This document shows, piece by piece, positions 1 through 8,465 of a stretch of 64,000 nucleotides of DNA (the first letter of the stretch is position 1; every line of letters starts with the position of its first letter). The position numbers and the translations under genes were made by a program. Below the pieces are notes generated by a model. It had not been told where the DNA came from. It ran no database searches and saw nothing but the letters and a program-made list of their open reading frames with translations. Source of the stretch: UBA7446 sp964014735 (GTDB lineage: Bacteria > Bacteroidota > Bacteroidia > Flavobacteriales > Flavobacteriaceae); assembly GCA_964014735.1 (NCBI GenBank), contig CAXHBH010000006.1, positions 1 through 64,000 on the forward strand, in the 5' to 3' direction.

Positions 1-2
1 AC

Positions 3-596
3 TTTACCAAAATGTTAGATAACGTATTTACAATGCCTCCAAAGTTTGATGATTCCTATTATGGATTTACAATTCATGAAATTAGAGAAATGCAGATTGT
101 AAATATGGGAAATTATGCTCACGGAAATCAGCCAATACAACACATGATTTATCTGTATAGTTATGCAAATCAACCCTGGAAAGCACAAGAAAAGGTAAGA
201 ATGGTTATGGACAAACTATACGCCGCTACTCCTGACGGTTATTGTGGTGATGAAGATAACGGACAAACCTCAGCCTGGTATGTATTTAGTGCTTTAGGCT
301 TTTATCCTGTAACGCCTGGTGTTCCAGAATATGTGATAGGCAGCCCACTATTTGATAAAGTAACAATGTATTTACAAAATGGAAATGCATTTACAATTGA
401 AGCAGATAATAATAAGGATAAGAATCATTTCATTCAATCAATGAGATTAAATAATACCACATACAACAATACATGGATTGACTATAATGAAATTCAAAAG
501 GGAGGTAGTTTACATTTCAAAATGGATAGCATACCAAATAAAGATTTTGGAAATTCTATTTCATCCAAACCCTTTTCTTTAACTAATGATAATTAG
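3..596 (+). CDS. GH92 family alpha-mannosidase, C-terminal fragment (gene runs in from upstream)
   Basis: The reading frame is open to the left edge, so this is the 3' end of a longer gene. The visible 197 residues match the C-terminal part of GH92 calcium-dependent exo-alpha-mannosidases. Seen motifs are GNQPIQHMIYLY, QPWKAQEKVR, GDEDNGQTSAWYVFSALGFYPV and YVIGSPLF, all typical of the family's (alpha/alpha)6 catalytic domain. The following beta-sandwich tail ends normally at a TAG stop. GH92 enzymes trim alpha-mannosides from N-glycans or mannans, usually in the periplasm or on the surface. The N-terminus, and so any signal peptide, is outside the window. A sugar permease follows after 77 bases, suggesting the end of a mannoside-use locus separate from the xylan locus further right. 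Confidence 0.93.
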   Translation, partial: FTKMLDNVFTMPPKFDDSYYGFTIHEIREMQIVNMGNYAHGNQPIQHMIYLYSYANQPWKAQEKVRMVMDKLYAATPDGYCGDEDNGQTSAWYVFSALGFYPVTPGVPEYVIGSPLFDKVTMYLQNGNAFTIEADNNKDKNHFIQSMRLNNTTYNNTWIDYNEIQKGGSLHFKMDSIPNKDFGNSISSKPFSLTNDN

Positions 597-673
597 ATAA
601 TCAATAGTTTATATAAGTACAATCGAACCTAACTAAATCATAAATAAATTACAGATTAATAAAACTTGCTTGA

Positions 674-1969
674 ATGAATAAATTCGTAAAACCACCAGTT
701 GTTTCTAAGAAAGTGCTCGTCCCATTTATTCTAGTTACTTCATTATTTGTATTATGGGGCTTTGCTAATGCGGTTACTGACCCCATGGTGCAAGCTTTCA
801 AAAAGGTGTTGGAGCTTTCAAACTCTCAGGCTGCATGGGTACAAATGGCATTTTATGGTGGCTATTTTTGTATGGCCTTACCTGCCGCAATGTTAATGAG
901 AAGATATTCTTACAAGACTTGTATTCTAATTGGTTTGGCATTATACGCTGTTGGGGCTTTATTATTTTACCCAGCTGCATTGACCGAGAAGTTCTGGTTT
1001 TTCTGTTTGGCACTTTATATTTTAACATTTGGACTCGCATTTTTAGAAACAGCGGCAAACCCATATATATTAGCGTTGGGAGATAAAGAAACTGCTACGC
1101 AACGATTAAATTTAGCACAGGCCTTCAACCCTGTCGGACTAATCGTGGGTTTACTTATTGCTCAACAATTTGTGTTAAAAAAATTACAGTCAGATGATAT
1201 TGCAGATTTCAGCATTTTGGATGAGGCTTCAAAAATCCTAATAAAAACATCTGATTTATTAGTAATTCGTAACCCCTATGTTGTTTTAGGTCTGGTAATT
1301 ACTGCTGTTTTTATCTTGTTTGCGACAATTAAAATGCCACACTATAAAGACAAAAATGAGATGCCTAGTATTGGGAATACGTTTTCCAGTTTAGCTAAAG
1401 ACAAGAAGTATGTGTTTGGGGTAATCGCACAGTTTTTAAATGTTGGCGCTATGATAATGTGTTGGACGTATATTTATCAATATGCTGAAGCGATTGGTAT
1501 ATCTAGTGTGACCGCTGGATATTTCCAAATGGCTGCATTTATCCTATTTACCATTGGTAGAGGTTTTGGAACGTATTTATTAAGATTTATCAATGCCGGT
1601 AAGTTGTTAATGTATTTTGCGTTATTGGCAATGGTATTTATCTTGGGAACCGTTTTTATAACAGGCATTATAGGTCTTTACAGCCTAGTACTTGTTTCAT
1701 TTTGTCTTTCATTAATGTTTCCAACTATTTATGGAATTGCTCTTAGCAATTTAAATGAAGAACAATCTAAGATAGGTTCTGCAGGTTTGGTAATGGCTAT
1801 TGTTGGTAGTGCTTTATTGCCCAAGCTTCAAGGAGCTATGATTGATATTGGTGGTAGAGGTGTAAACGATATGGTTATTATTGGCGTGTCAGAAGTGAAC
1901 TTCTCATTTTTACTCCCCCTACTATGTTTTGCATATATAGCAATGTATGGTTCGAAAATAGGTCAATAA
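674..1969 (+). CDS. fucP: FucP-type sugar:H+ symporter (MFS)
   Basis: A 431-residue inner-membrane protein with about 12 hydrophobic segments. The N-terminal LFVLWGFANAVTDPM and the ETAANPYILALG and LNLAQAFNPVG stretches are hallmarks of the FHS (fucose-galactose-glucose:H+ symporter) family headed by FucP. It would import a monosaccharide with protons. Lying just after a GH92 alpha-mannosidase gene, it more likely carries mannose, fructose or glucose than fucose here; that is inference from context. The length is normal for the family. A hairpin with a T-run follows the stop, so it is probably the last gene of its transcript. Confidence 0.87.
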   Translation: MNKFVKPPVVSKKVLVPFILVTSLFVLWGFANAVTDPMVQAFKKVLELSNSQAAWVQMAFYGGYFCMALPAAMLMRRYSYKTCILIGLALYAVGALLFYPAALTEKFWFFCLALYILTFGLAFLETAANPYILALGDKETATQRLNLAQAFNPVGLIVGLLIAQQFVLKKLQSDDIADFSILDEASKILIKTSDLLVIRNPYVVLGLVITAVFILFATIKMPHYKDKNEMPSIGNTFSSLAKDKKYVFGVIAQFLNVGAMIMCWTYIYQYAEAIGISSVTAGYFQMAAFILFTIGRGFGTYLLRFINAGKLLMYFALLAMVFILGTVFITGIIGLYSLVLVSFCLSLMFPTIYGIALSNLNEEQSKIGSAGLVMAIVGSALLPKLQGAMIDIGGRGVNDMVIIGVSEVNFSFLLPLLCFAYIAMYGSKIGQ

Positions 1970-1981
1970 GATGTACCACAA

Positions 1982-2017
1982 GGGATAAATCTTCTTTTTT
2001 AGATTTATTCCTTTTAT
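1982..2017 (+). terminator. Rho-independent terminator after the FucP-type permease
   Basis: An 11-bp stem (1982-1992 with 2001-2011, one G-T wobble) closes an 8-base loop and is followed by a T-rich tract. It starts 13 bases after the permease stop codon. Confidence 0.6.
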
Positions 2018-2146
2018 TGTTTTACGCGATATAATGCATTGATAAATAATTAAAGTTTTCTTTGCACTTTGTCGCTTTTTACCACGTAAAATCCAGTTTC
2101 AGTTAATTAAATAATTTGTAATTTTAAATTCACATAAATTTTAACA

Positions 2147-2671
2147 ATGAAGCAAATAACACTAATAATTTTATCGCTATTGGTACTGGGATGTACAAAC
2201 AGCGGAGTAGTCGTAAATTTTGAGGACGAAAAGTCAAACGCCATAAGACAGCATTTTCAACATTATCTAAATAACGATATGGATGGATTAAAGTCTCTTT
2301 GGTCTACTGAACTACAGGTTTTCTTAAACAGTAATGAGGCCATTTCTCTAGATGATCTTGTTGGGCTTTTAGGAGCACAACACGAAACGTTTTCTATTGA
2401 GATGCAATGGGGGAGTAAACAAGACATTGGCGCTTTGGTAGAAACCACCAATTATCCTGGAGGCGATGCATATGATGCAGTAACCGTTACGCAAACATGG
2501 TTTAATTGGATAGCTACGAGCAAAAGTACTGGTGAGACCATAAATCTGCCGGCACATATTAGTTTCATGTGGGGTGATGATGGAAAAATCGCAGCGGAAT
2601 ATCACATGTATGATACTACTCAAATGGTTGCAGCTATAGAAGCCGCACAAGCTGCAACAATGACCCAGTAA
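2147..2671 (+). CDS. Lipoprotein with NTF2-like (SnoaL-type) fold
   Basis: A 174-residue protein with a lipoprotein signal: a short basic start, a hydrophobic run and the lipobox LVLGC, giving a lipidated Cys at about residue 16. The remainder has the pattern of a nuclear-transport-factor-2-like domain: an N-terminal helix (IRQHFQHYLNNDMDGLKSLW) and then beta strands with conserved-looking Trp and His. Such small domains bind ligands or act as simple enzymes, but nothing here fixes a reaction. It stands alone between two terminators, with its own leader of over 100 bases. Treat it as an envelope lipoprotein of unknown function. Confidence 0.7.
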   Translation: MKQITLIILSLLVLGCTNSGVVVNFEDEKSNAIRQHFQHYLNNDMDGLKSLWSTELQVFLNSNEAISLDDLVGLLGAQHETFSIEMQWGSKQDIGALVETTNYPGGDAYDAVTVTQTWFNWIATSKSTGETINLPAHISFMWGDDGKIAAEYHMYDTTQMVAAIEAAQAATMTQ

Positions 2672-2752
2672 ATTAAGTCTTATAAACTAAACTGTTTATT
2701 TTTTGCACTTGACAATTATAGAAAGCGCTATTTATTCGTAAATTTTAACCAT

Positions 2753-2783
2753 AAAAAACCCTCCAAACGGGAGGGCTTTTTTA
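2753..2783 (+). terminator. Terminator after the NTF2-like lipoprotein
   Basis: Stem CCCTCC (2759-2764) pairs with GGAGGG (2770-2775) over a 5-base loop, followed by a T-run and preceded by an A-run, so it can act in both directions. It lies between convergent genes. Confidence 0.8.
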
Positions 2784-2850
2784 TTTTCACATTTGTTTTT
2801 TGCAATTGACATTATAGCAAACACTATTTACCCCCTATATTTTAGGTATA

Positions 2851-2880
2851 AAAAAAACCCGCACTATTAATGCGGGTTTT
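2851..2880 (-). terminator. Terminator after the BBP2-type porin gene
   Basis: Stem CCCGCA (2858-2863) pairs with TGCGGG (2871-2876) over a 7-base loop. The A-run at 2851-2857 becomes the U-tract on the minus strand, and the T-run on the other side makes it bidirectional. It sits 24 bases beyond the stop codon of the minus-strand porin gene. Confidence 0.8.
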
Positions 2881-2903
2881 TAAAATTTGTGAGGTACTTA
2901 TTA

Positions 2904-3884
2904 CTAGAAAGAATAAATAGCTGCCAACACGAATGATGATAAGCTATCATCTCCATCAGCACTCCAAGTGCTTACTTTTTCGTCAGCACTGTCAATTCTA
3001 ATTTCCGGCTTGATTGTTAAGTTACCAGAAGTATAACTACCTGTAAGTGTGAAAGAGCTGAATGTATTAGTGTCTTTTATATCAAAATTTTCATATCTAA
3101 TACCAAGTGCAAAGGAGTCAGACATTGATAATTGCGGATAAAGTGCAACACCAGACCACTCACCGCCGTCATCTTCATAAGAAGTAGCGTTTACCCCTAA
3201 GAAAAAGCTATCTGAGATGTCAATTCCACCCGTGAAATCAATTTGAGAAACGTTGGATAGTCCACCTGACAGGAAGTTAATGTACTGTCCGTATAGACCT
3301 AATTGAGCACCAAACATGTAGTCATCACCCACTGGTTGAGATTCTGTGTAATCTGTACTATTAAGTACACCAAGCATTAAAGACACATCATCAGAAAGCG
3401 CGAAATCAGCTTTTAAACCTGTGTGTGAGAATGGTCCGTTTGAGAACATGTATGAAGTAGAGTAGTTAAAGTTGCCAACAGGCGAAATTACTTCGTACCC
3501 TAAAAAGGTATTGAAGTTACCCAATGTCAATGTAAAGCTGTCACTTACATTATAGTAAACATATAATTGGTTTACAATGTTTGATGATCCTGTAGAGTTG
3601 AATACAGCATCTGCACCTCTTGGTCCATATACCAAGTCAGCAACAAAACCGTGCTTTTCTCCTTCGTAAGAAAGAACAATGTTCGCCATACCTAGCGAAA
3701 AGCCGTTTAAGTTAGCAAAAGAGGTACCAGGAGCGTATTCAGCGCTTCTGTAATAAGAATCAACAGATCCAGTTACACTGAATGTTGGATCTTCTTGTGC
3801 TTGCGCACTATTCAATCCTCCAAATACTAGGAAAGCAACAAGTGCTGAAAGGGTTATAAAAGATGATAAATTGTAATTTTTCAT
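2904..3884 (-). CDS. Outer-membrane beta-barrel porin, BBP2-like
   Basis: A 326-residue protein with a clear signal peptide (cleavage near AQAQ, about residue 30). The mature chain is made of alternating beta strands and ends in Phe (AAIYSF), as outer-membrane barrels do. Strand content, length and GNFNTFLGYEVISPVGNFNYS, typical of the putative beta-barrel porin-2 family, support the call. Members are thought to be passive channels; the substrate is unknown. A matching minus-strand TAnnTTTG promoter element lies 27 bases before the start and a terminator follows, so the gene is monocistronic. It is not obviously part of either sugar locus. Confidence 0.82.
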   Translation of the reverse strand: MKNYNLSSFITLSALVAFLVFGGLNSAQAQEDPTFSVTGSVDSYYRSAEYAPGTSFANLNGFSLGMANIVLSYEGEKHGFVADLVYGPRGADAVFNSTGSSNIVNQLYVYYNVSDSFTLTLGNFNTFLGYEVISPVGNFNYSTSYMFSNGPFSHTGLKADFALSDDVSLMLGVLNSTDYTESQPVGDDYMFGAQLGLYGQYINFLSGGLSNVSQIDFTGGIDISDSFFLGVNATSYEDDGGEWSGVALYPQLSMSDSFALGIRYENFDIKDTNTFSSFTLTGSYTSGNLTIKPEIRIDSADEKVSTWSADGDDSLSSFVLAAIYSF

Positions 3885-3910
3885 GTTTAATAGTTTTATG
3901 TTAATTTATT

Positions 3911-3918
3911 CAAATTTA
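3911..3918 (-). promoter_or_regulatory. Candidate -7 element for the porin gene
   Basis: The minus strand reads TAAATTTG, a perfect match to the Bacteroidetes TAnnTTTG element, 27 bases upstream of the porin start codon. I see no well-spaced -33 TTTG, so the call rests on the -7 element alone. Confidence 0.4.
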
Positions 3919-4030
3919 GACAAAAATTTATACATAAGTGAAAAACCTTTTTTTACAGCAAAGCATTAATCAAATTTTGATGTATTAAATCTGTTTTTTT
4001 GACTTATGACTGTCTTCGAACTATTTAGGT

Positions 4031-4038
4031 TACATTTG
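4031..4038 (+). promoter_or_regulatory. Candidate -7 element for the DEAD-box helicase gene
   Basis: TACATTTG matches TAnnTTTG exactly and lies 10 bases before the ATG at 4048. If used, transcription would begin only a few bases before that ATG. It overlaps the alternative upstream start at 4006 and so argues against it. No well-spaced -33 element is visible. Confidence 0.35.
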
Positions 4039-4047
4039 CCACTTCTT

Positions 4048-5772
4048 ATGACAGATTTTTCATCTTTGGGAATTGGTCCCGAACTACTTGAGGCTATAAA
4101 TGCTTTAGGTTTTCAATCGCCTACCGAAGTTCAGCAAAAAGCGATACCCATTCTATTGGAGAAGGAAACGGATATCGTGGTACTCGCACAAACAGGAACA
4201 GGAAAAACAGCTGCTTTTGGCTTGCCAATGTTGCAAAAAATAGACACAAGCAGCAGAACTACTCAAGGACTTGTTATTGCACCCACCAGAGAGTTGTGTA
4301 TACAGATAAGCAAGGAACTTGTAAAATACGCATCGGCCATTAAAGGATTGAATATAGTTCCAATATATGGTGGGGCAAGTATTAATGATCAAGCGAAGGC
4401 TGTTAAAAAAGGCGCACAAGTTCTAGTAGCAACTCCAGGCCGTATGCAGGACATGATGCGCAGAAAATACATTGACATATCTTCCATTGTCTTCTGTATT
4501 TTAGATGAAGCGGATGAGATGTTAAATATGGGTTTTAAAGAAGATATTACAAATATACTTTCCTACACACCAGATGATAAATTAACATGGCTTTTTTCTG
4601 CCACCATGCCTAAAGAAGTGGCACGTATTGCGAAAGAATTCATGTATAACCCAATCGAAATTACGGTTGGTACCAAGAATGCAGCTTCAACGAATATCAA
4701 TCACGAGTATTATTTGGTAAGTGGGAGAGAGCGGTATAACTTATTAAAGCGACTTTCTGATACCCATCCTGACATTTATTCCATAGTATTTTGTCGTACG
4801 AAGAGAGATACACAACGTGTTGCTGAAAAGCTCATTGAAGATGGTTATAGTGCGGGCGCCTTACATGGAGATCTTAGTCAAAATCAACGCGATTTGGTTA
4901 TGAAAGCCTTTCGTGCTAAGCAAATAAAGACTCTTGTAGCCACGGATGTGGCTGCACGTGGGATTGATGTTGATAATATATCGCACGTGATTCACTATCA
5001 ATTGCCAGACGAGATAGAAACTTATACGCACAGAAGTGGTAGAACTGGACGTGCCAGTAGTTTGGGTACTTCTATGATTATACTCACCAAAGGTGAGTTG
5101 GGCAAAATAAAAAAACTTGAGGGTATAATAAATGCTAAAATCACAGCTCAAGAAGTTCCAGATGTAAATTCCATACTCACAAGGCAATTACAGCATTTTG
5201 CTGAAAAAATTAAATCCACTGTTGTCAGCGATGAAATTGATAGTTACTTGGCCGAAGTTAACGCAACTTTAAGTGATTTCTCCAAATTAGATTTGATTAA
5301 AAAACTGATGTCTATAGAGTTTAATAGATTACACAGCTACTATCAAAACCAATCAAATGCCCTATCTAAGGCAGCACCAGATGCTAAGCCTTCAAAAAAG
5401 GGTACTGACGTCCGATACAACATCAACATAGGGAGCAGAGACGATTACAATTGGAAACTATTGAAGTCATTTTTAGTTGATTTCCTTTCCCTTGAAAAGG
5501 ACGATATTTATCACGTTGATGTAATGGATAATAATGCCTATTTTAATACAAGCATCCACAAGAAAGACCATGTCCTAGCCGCATTTGAAGGTTTTAAGCT
5601 TGATGGCCGCGTTATTCAAATTCGAACTACGGAGAAAAGAGGTCAGCACTTGCAAAGCGGAAAAGGGTTCTCTAAAAAGCGAAAGCAAAAAGGCGATCGT
5701 TTTAGCAAACGTAAAAAAGGCAGCCGTCCTTTTGGCGACTTTAAAAAAGGAAAGAATAAAAACCGCCGTTGA
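4048..5772 (+). CDS. DEAD-box RNA helicase with DbpA-like RNA-binding domain
   Basis: An ATP-dependent RNA helicase of 574 residues, probably acting in ribosome assembly or RNA decay. Visible motifs are AQTGTGKT (47-54), PTREL, TPGR, DEAD (153-156), SAT and HRSGRTGR. After the two RecA-like domains comes a segment (about 450-535) resembling the DbpA RNA-binding domain, then a very basic tail rich in Lys, Arg and Gly. I chose the ATG at 4048 because the family begins with a short FxxLG...LGF Q-motif region right after the start (MTDFSSLG). An in-frame ATG at 4006 would add 14 residues and would overlap a good promoter element. The gene stands alone on its strand here. Confidence 0.93.
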   Translation: MTDFSSLGIGPELLEAINALGFQSPTEVQQKAIPILLEKETDIVVLAQTGTGKTAAFGLPMLQKIDTSSRTTQGLVIAPTRELCIQISKELVKYASAIKGLNIVPIYGGASINDQAKAVKKGAQVLVATPGRMQDMMRRKYIDISSIVFCILDEADEMLNMGFKEDITNILSYTPDDKLTWLFSATMPKEVARIAKEFMYNPIEITVGTKNAASTNINHEYYLVSGRERYNLLKRLSDTHPDIYSIVFCRTKRDTQRVAEKLIEDGYSAGALHGDLSQNQRDLVMKAFRAKQIKTLVATDVAARGIDVDNISHVIHYQLPDEIETYTHRSGRTGRASSLGTSMIILTKGELGKIKKLEGIINAKITAQEVPDVNSILTRQLQHFAEKIKSTVVSDEIDSYLAEVNATLSDFSKLDLIKKLMSIEFNRLHSYYQNQSNALSKAAPDAKPSKKGTDVRYNINIGSRDDYNWKLLKSFLVDFLSLEKDDIYHVDVMDNNAYFNTSIHKKDHVLAAFEGFKLDGRVIQIRTTEKRGQHLQSGKGFSKKRKQKGDRFSKRKKGSRPFGDFKKGKNKNRR

Positions 5773-5866
5773 TAGATTGTTTATACAAACAACAGTCTTA
5801 TCATTTTTTTATATTAGGGCATAAATAGCGTTGAACTACTTTCAATATTTTAACTTTTATAAATCA

Positions 5867-7537
5867 ATGTCTAATTCCTTATTCTTTCTGATTAAATATA
5901 TGCTTCCGCTGTCTTTTGGTATGATGCATGCACAATCTTTCACCAACCCTGTTTTGCCAGGCGGATATCCAGACCCATCCATTTGTAAAGTTGGAGATGA
6001 TTTTTATATGGCAAACTCTTCATTTGAATACTTCCCAGGAATACCTATTCATAAAAGTAAAGATTTGGTAAACTGGACTTTAATTGGTCACGGAATAGAA
6101 CGCGAATCACAATGCAATGGCGCTGTTAATTTGGTAGACGTTCAGCCAAACGGCGGCATATATGCTCCAACCTTGCGTTATCATAAAGGCATATTTTATA
6201 TTATTACCACTGCCATATATTTTGATGCAAAGACAAAAAAGCACGGTGGGAATAATTTCATTATCACCGCGACCAATCCTGCAGGACCATGGTCTGACCC
6301 TGTTGTTGTTTCAGGCGCACCTGGCATTGACCCTGACCTTTTCTTTGATGATGATGGTCGTTTGTGGTACACTGGGCAAAACAAACCAAAAGACCCCGAA
6401 TTTATTGATCAGAAAGAAATTTGGATGCAAGAGTTGAATCTTGAGACCTTTCAATTGATGGGGGAACGCTACGATTTGTGGCGGGGTGCCTGCGGCGGTG
6501 TATGGACAGAAGGCCCTCATATTTATAAAAATGACGATAAATATTATTTGATGATTGCAGAGGGAGGCACCTCTTTTAACCACGCTGTTATGATAGCAGC
6601 GAGTGATAATATCACAGGCCCTTATGTTTCCAATGCACGAAATCCTATTTTTACATCAAGACAGCTTTCGTATGAAAATTGGGTGCACAGTACAGGGCAC
6701 GGTGATCTTGTAAAACTTGACGATGGCCGTTGGTATATGTTCCTTTTGGGTGTACGGGGCGATTTAAATCGCAAGTCAAATATGGGAAGGGAAACTTTTT
6801 TGGTACCTGTTAGTTGGGAGCGTGATATGCATCCGAGAAAAGGAAAAATCTTATGGCCGGTAGTAGCCCCAAAAACAGGACGAATAGAAAGAGAAAACCC
6901 TATTATTTTCGATACTGGGAAACGCAAAAATGATCTGACTTTTTATGACGATTTCAATCGAAACACATTGGGCTTGGCGTGGAACTTTATTAGAATTCCA
7001 ATGCCAAAAACATATAGTCTTGACGATAACCCAGGTCATCTTCGGTTATTTACCAACCCTAATATTATTTCTAGGCGTAAACGCGCTCATTTTATGGGGG
7101 TAAAACAGACAGAAAGTGATTTTATTTTCAGCACCAAGATGACCTTTAATCCATCAGGAAACGAGTCAGCAGCAGGTGTTGCTGTAGTACAAAAAGACGA
7201 TAACTATTTGTTTTTTGCGGCTCGAAAAGAAGCTGAAGGTATGGTTGTAGAACTTTCATATAAGGACAAGAAAATAAAAACTATAAAATCGCAAAAACTC
7301 AAAAACTTTAATGGAGAAATACGCTTTAAATTAGAATCTGAAAACGACACTTATATATTTTCATATGCAACTAAGGGTAAGCGCTATAAAGTATTGACTA
7401 AAACCACAGCAAACTTGGTTTTATTTAATGGATTTACAGGTGTACATATTGGGCCATATGCTACAAGCAATGGACACGAAAATGGCGATTTTTCAGATTA
7501 TGATTGGATAAAACATATACCTAAACCTAGAAAATGA
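5867..7537 (+). CDS. GH43 family beta-xylosidase/arabinofuranosidase-type enzyme
   Basis: A 556-residue glycosidase with a signal peptide ending MMHAQ. The five-bladed propeller starts at FTNPVLPGGYPDPS and carries the three GH43 carboxylates: base D36 (PDPS), pKa-tuning D155 (GIDPD) and acid E215 (WTEGP). After about residue 360 a concanavalin-like C-terminal domain follows (FYDDFNRNTLGLAWNFIR), as in GH43 beta-xylosidases, where it shapes the active-site pocket. The substrate is therefore likely xylo-oligosaccharide or an arabinosyl side chain. I prefer the ATG at 5867 to the TTG at 5831 because it gives a compact signal peptide. It overlaps the next gene by 4 bases, so the esterase is translationally coupled. 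It is the first gene of a GH43-esterase-GH10 operon. Confidence 0.92.
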   Translation: MSNSLFFLIKYMLPLSFGMMHAQSFTNPVLPGGYPDPSICKVGDDFYMANSSFEYFPGIPIHKSKDLVNWTLIGHGIERESQCNGAVNLVDVQPNGGIYAPTLRYHKGIFYIITTAIYFDAKTKKHGGNNFIITATNPAGPWSDPVVVSGAPGIDPDLFFDDDGRLWYTGQNKPKDPEFIDQKEIWMQELNLETFQLMGERYDLWRGACGGVWTEGPHIYKNDDKYYLMIAEGGTSFNHAVMIAASDNITGPYVSNARNPIFTSRQLSYENWVHSTGHGDLVKLDDGRWYMFLLGVRGDLNRKSNMGRETFLVPVSWERDMHPRKGKILWPVVAPKTGRIERENPIIFDTGKRKNDLTFYDDFNRNTLGLAWNFIRIPMPKTYSLDDNPGHLRLFTNPNIISRRKRAHFMGVKQTESDFIFSTKMTFNPSGNESAAGVAVVQKDDNYLFFAARKEAEGMVVELSYKDKKIKTIKSQKLKNFNGEIRFKLESENDTYIFSYATKGKRYKVLTKTTANLVLFNGFTGVHIGPYATSNGHENGDFSDYDWIKHIPKPRK

Positions 7538-8385
7538 AAAAAATGAAAACTTTTATTTTAATAGCTATTAGCTTACTTTCATGTAACAAAGGCAGAGACA
7601 TCACTGAGGAGGTGGAAACGCCAAATATTTTGACTACCAAGACCATTACAATTGATCAACAAATTGGCAGTCAAATTGTGGGTAGGTCTGTGATTATTCG
7701 AGCACCTATTGTTATCAACGCAGAGAAAAAGTATCCACTTGTTTTTGCTTTTCACGGGCGTGGCGGCAACAATAATCATTGGGTGAATAACCTTAGTCAA
7801 TTTACAGACTCAGGAGCATTTATTGGCGTATATCCTCAAGGACATTTAAACTCTTGGAACCTAGGGCCAGAACCCTCAACCGCTGACGATGTTGCTTTTG
7901 TAAACATTATTGTAGAAACCTTGTTAGCCTATACTAATGTTGATGCTAAAAAAATCTTTGCAATCGGATCTTCCAACGGGGCTGGGATGGTAAATAAGTT
8001 GGCAGCTAAAACACAACATTTCAAAGCTATTGCTCCAGTGGCTTCGCAGTTGATTGCCTCAATTGATATTAGCTCTCAGAACAATCCTGTTTCAATTTTT
8101 CAAGTCAATGGCGCACAAGACGATGTTATCCCAATTGACGGAGGAGAACGTCTAGGCCACTCATTTTTTAGCGCTTACGAAAGTGCACGTAAATGGGCGG
8201 GCCAGTTTGGATGTGATTTAAGTCCAACGGAAACAACAATTGCCGGCAACACATCCTATGTTTTTTCTGATTGTACGGATCAGGCTGTGGTACAATACCT
8301 TCGTGTCGAAAACGCAGGCCACAGAATTTCCCGTACTTACCCACAGCTTTGGCAACATATTTGGACATTTTTTTCGTCATTATAA
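7534..8385 (+). CDS. CE1/PHB-depolymerase-like esterase lipoprotein
   Basis: A 283-residue alpha/beta hydrolase with a lipoprotein signal (ISLLSC). It matches the LpqC/feruloyl-esterase/PHB depolymerase group: FAFHGRGGNN carries the oxyanion loop, GSSNG holds nucleophile S147, NGAQDDVIP supplies the acid and NAGHRI supplies H263. In a xylan locus this family removes acetyl or feruloyl groups from xylan; which one cannot be told from sequence. It begins inside the stop of the GH43 gene (ATGA overlap) and precedes a GH10 xylanase by 80 bases. As a lipoprotein it should sit on the outer membrane or periplasmic face. Confidence 0.82.
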   Translation: MKKMKTFILIAISLLSCNKGRDITEEVETPNILTTKTITIDQQIGSQIVGRSVIIRAPIVINAEKKYPLVFAFHGRGGNNNHWVNNLSQFTDSGAFIGVYPQGHLNSWNLGPEPSTADDVAFVNIIVETLLAYTNVDAKKIFAIGSSNGAGMVNKLAAKTQHFKAIAPVASQLIASIDISSQNNPVSIFQVNGAQDDVIPIDGGERLGHSFFSAYESARKWAGQFGCDLSPTETTIAGNTSYVFSDCTDQAVVQYLRVENAGHRISRTYPQLWQHIWTFFSSL

Positions 8386-8465
8386 AAAATTATAGTTTTT
8401 GACAAAAACCTTTTAAAACAAACTTAAATTGTACTATAATTTGCATTTAAAATAGACCATCTCAA

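Noticed and set aside
4006..4047. Upstream ATG extension of the DEAD-box helicase
   Set aside because: The extra 14 residues are unlike the family, and the stretch contains a TAnnTTTG promoter element.
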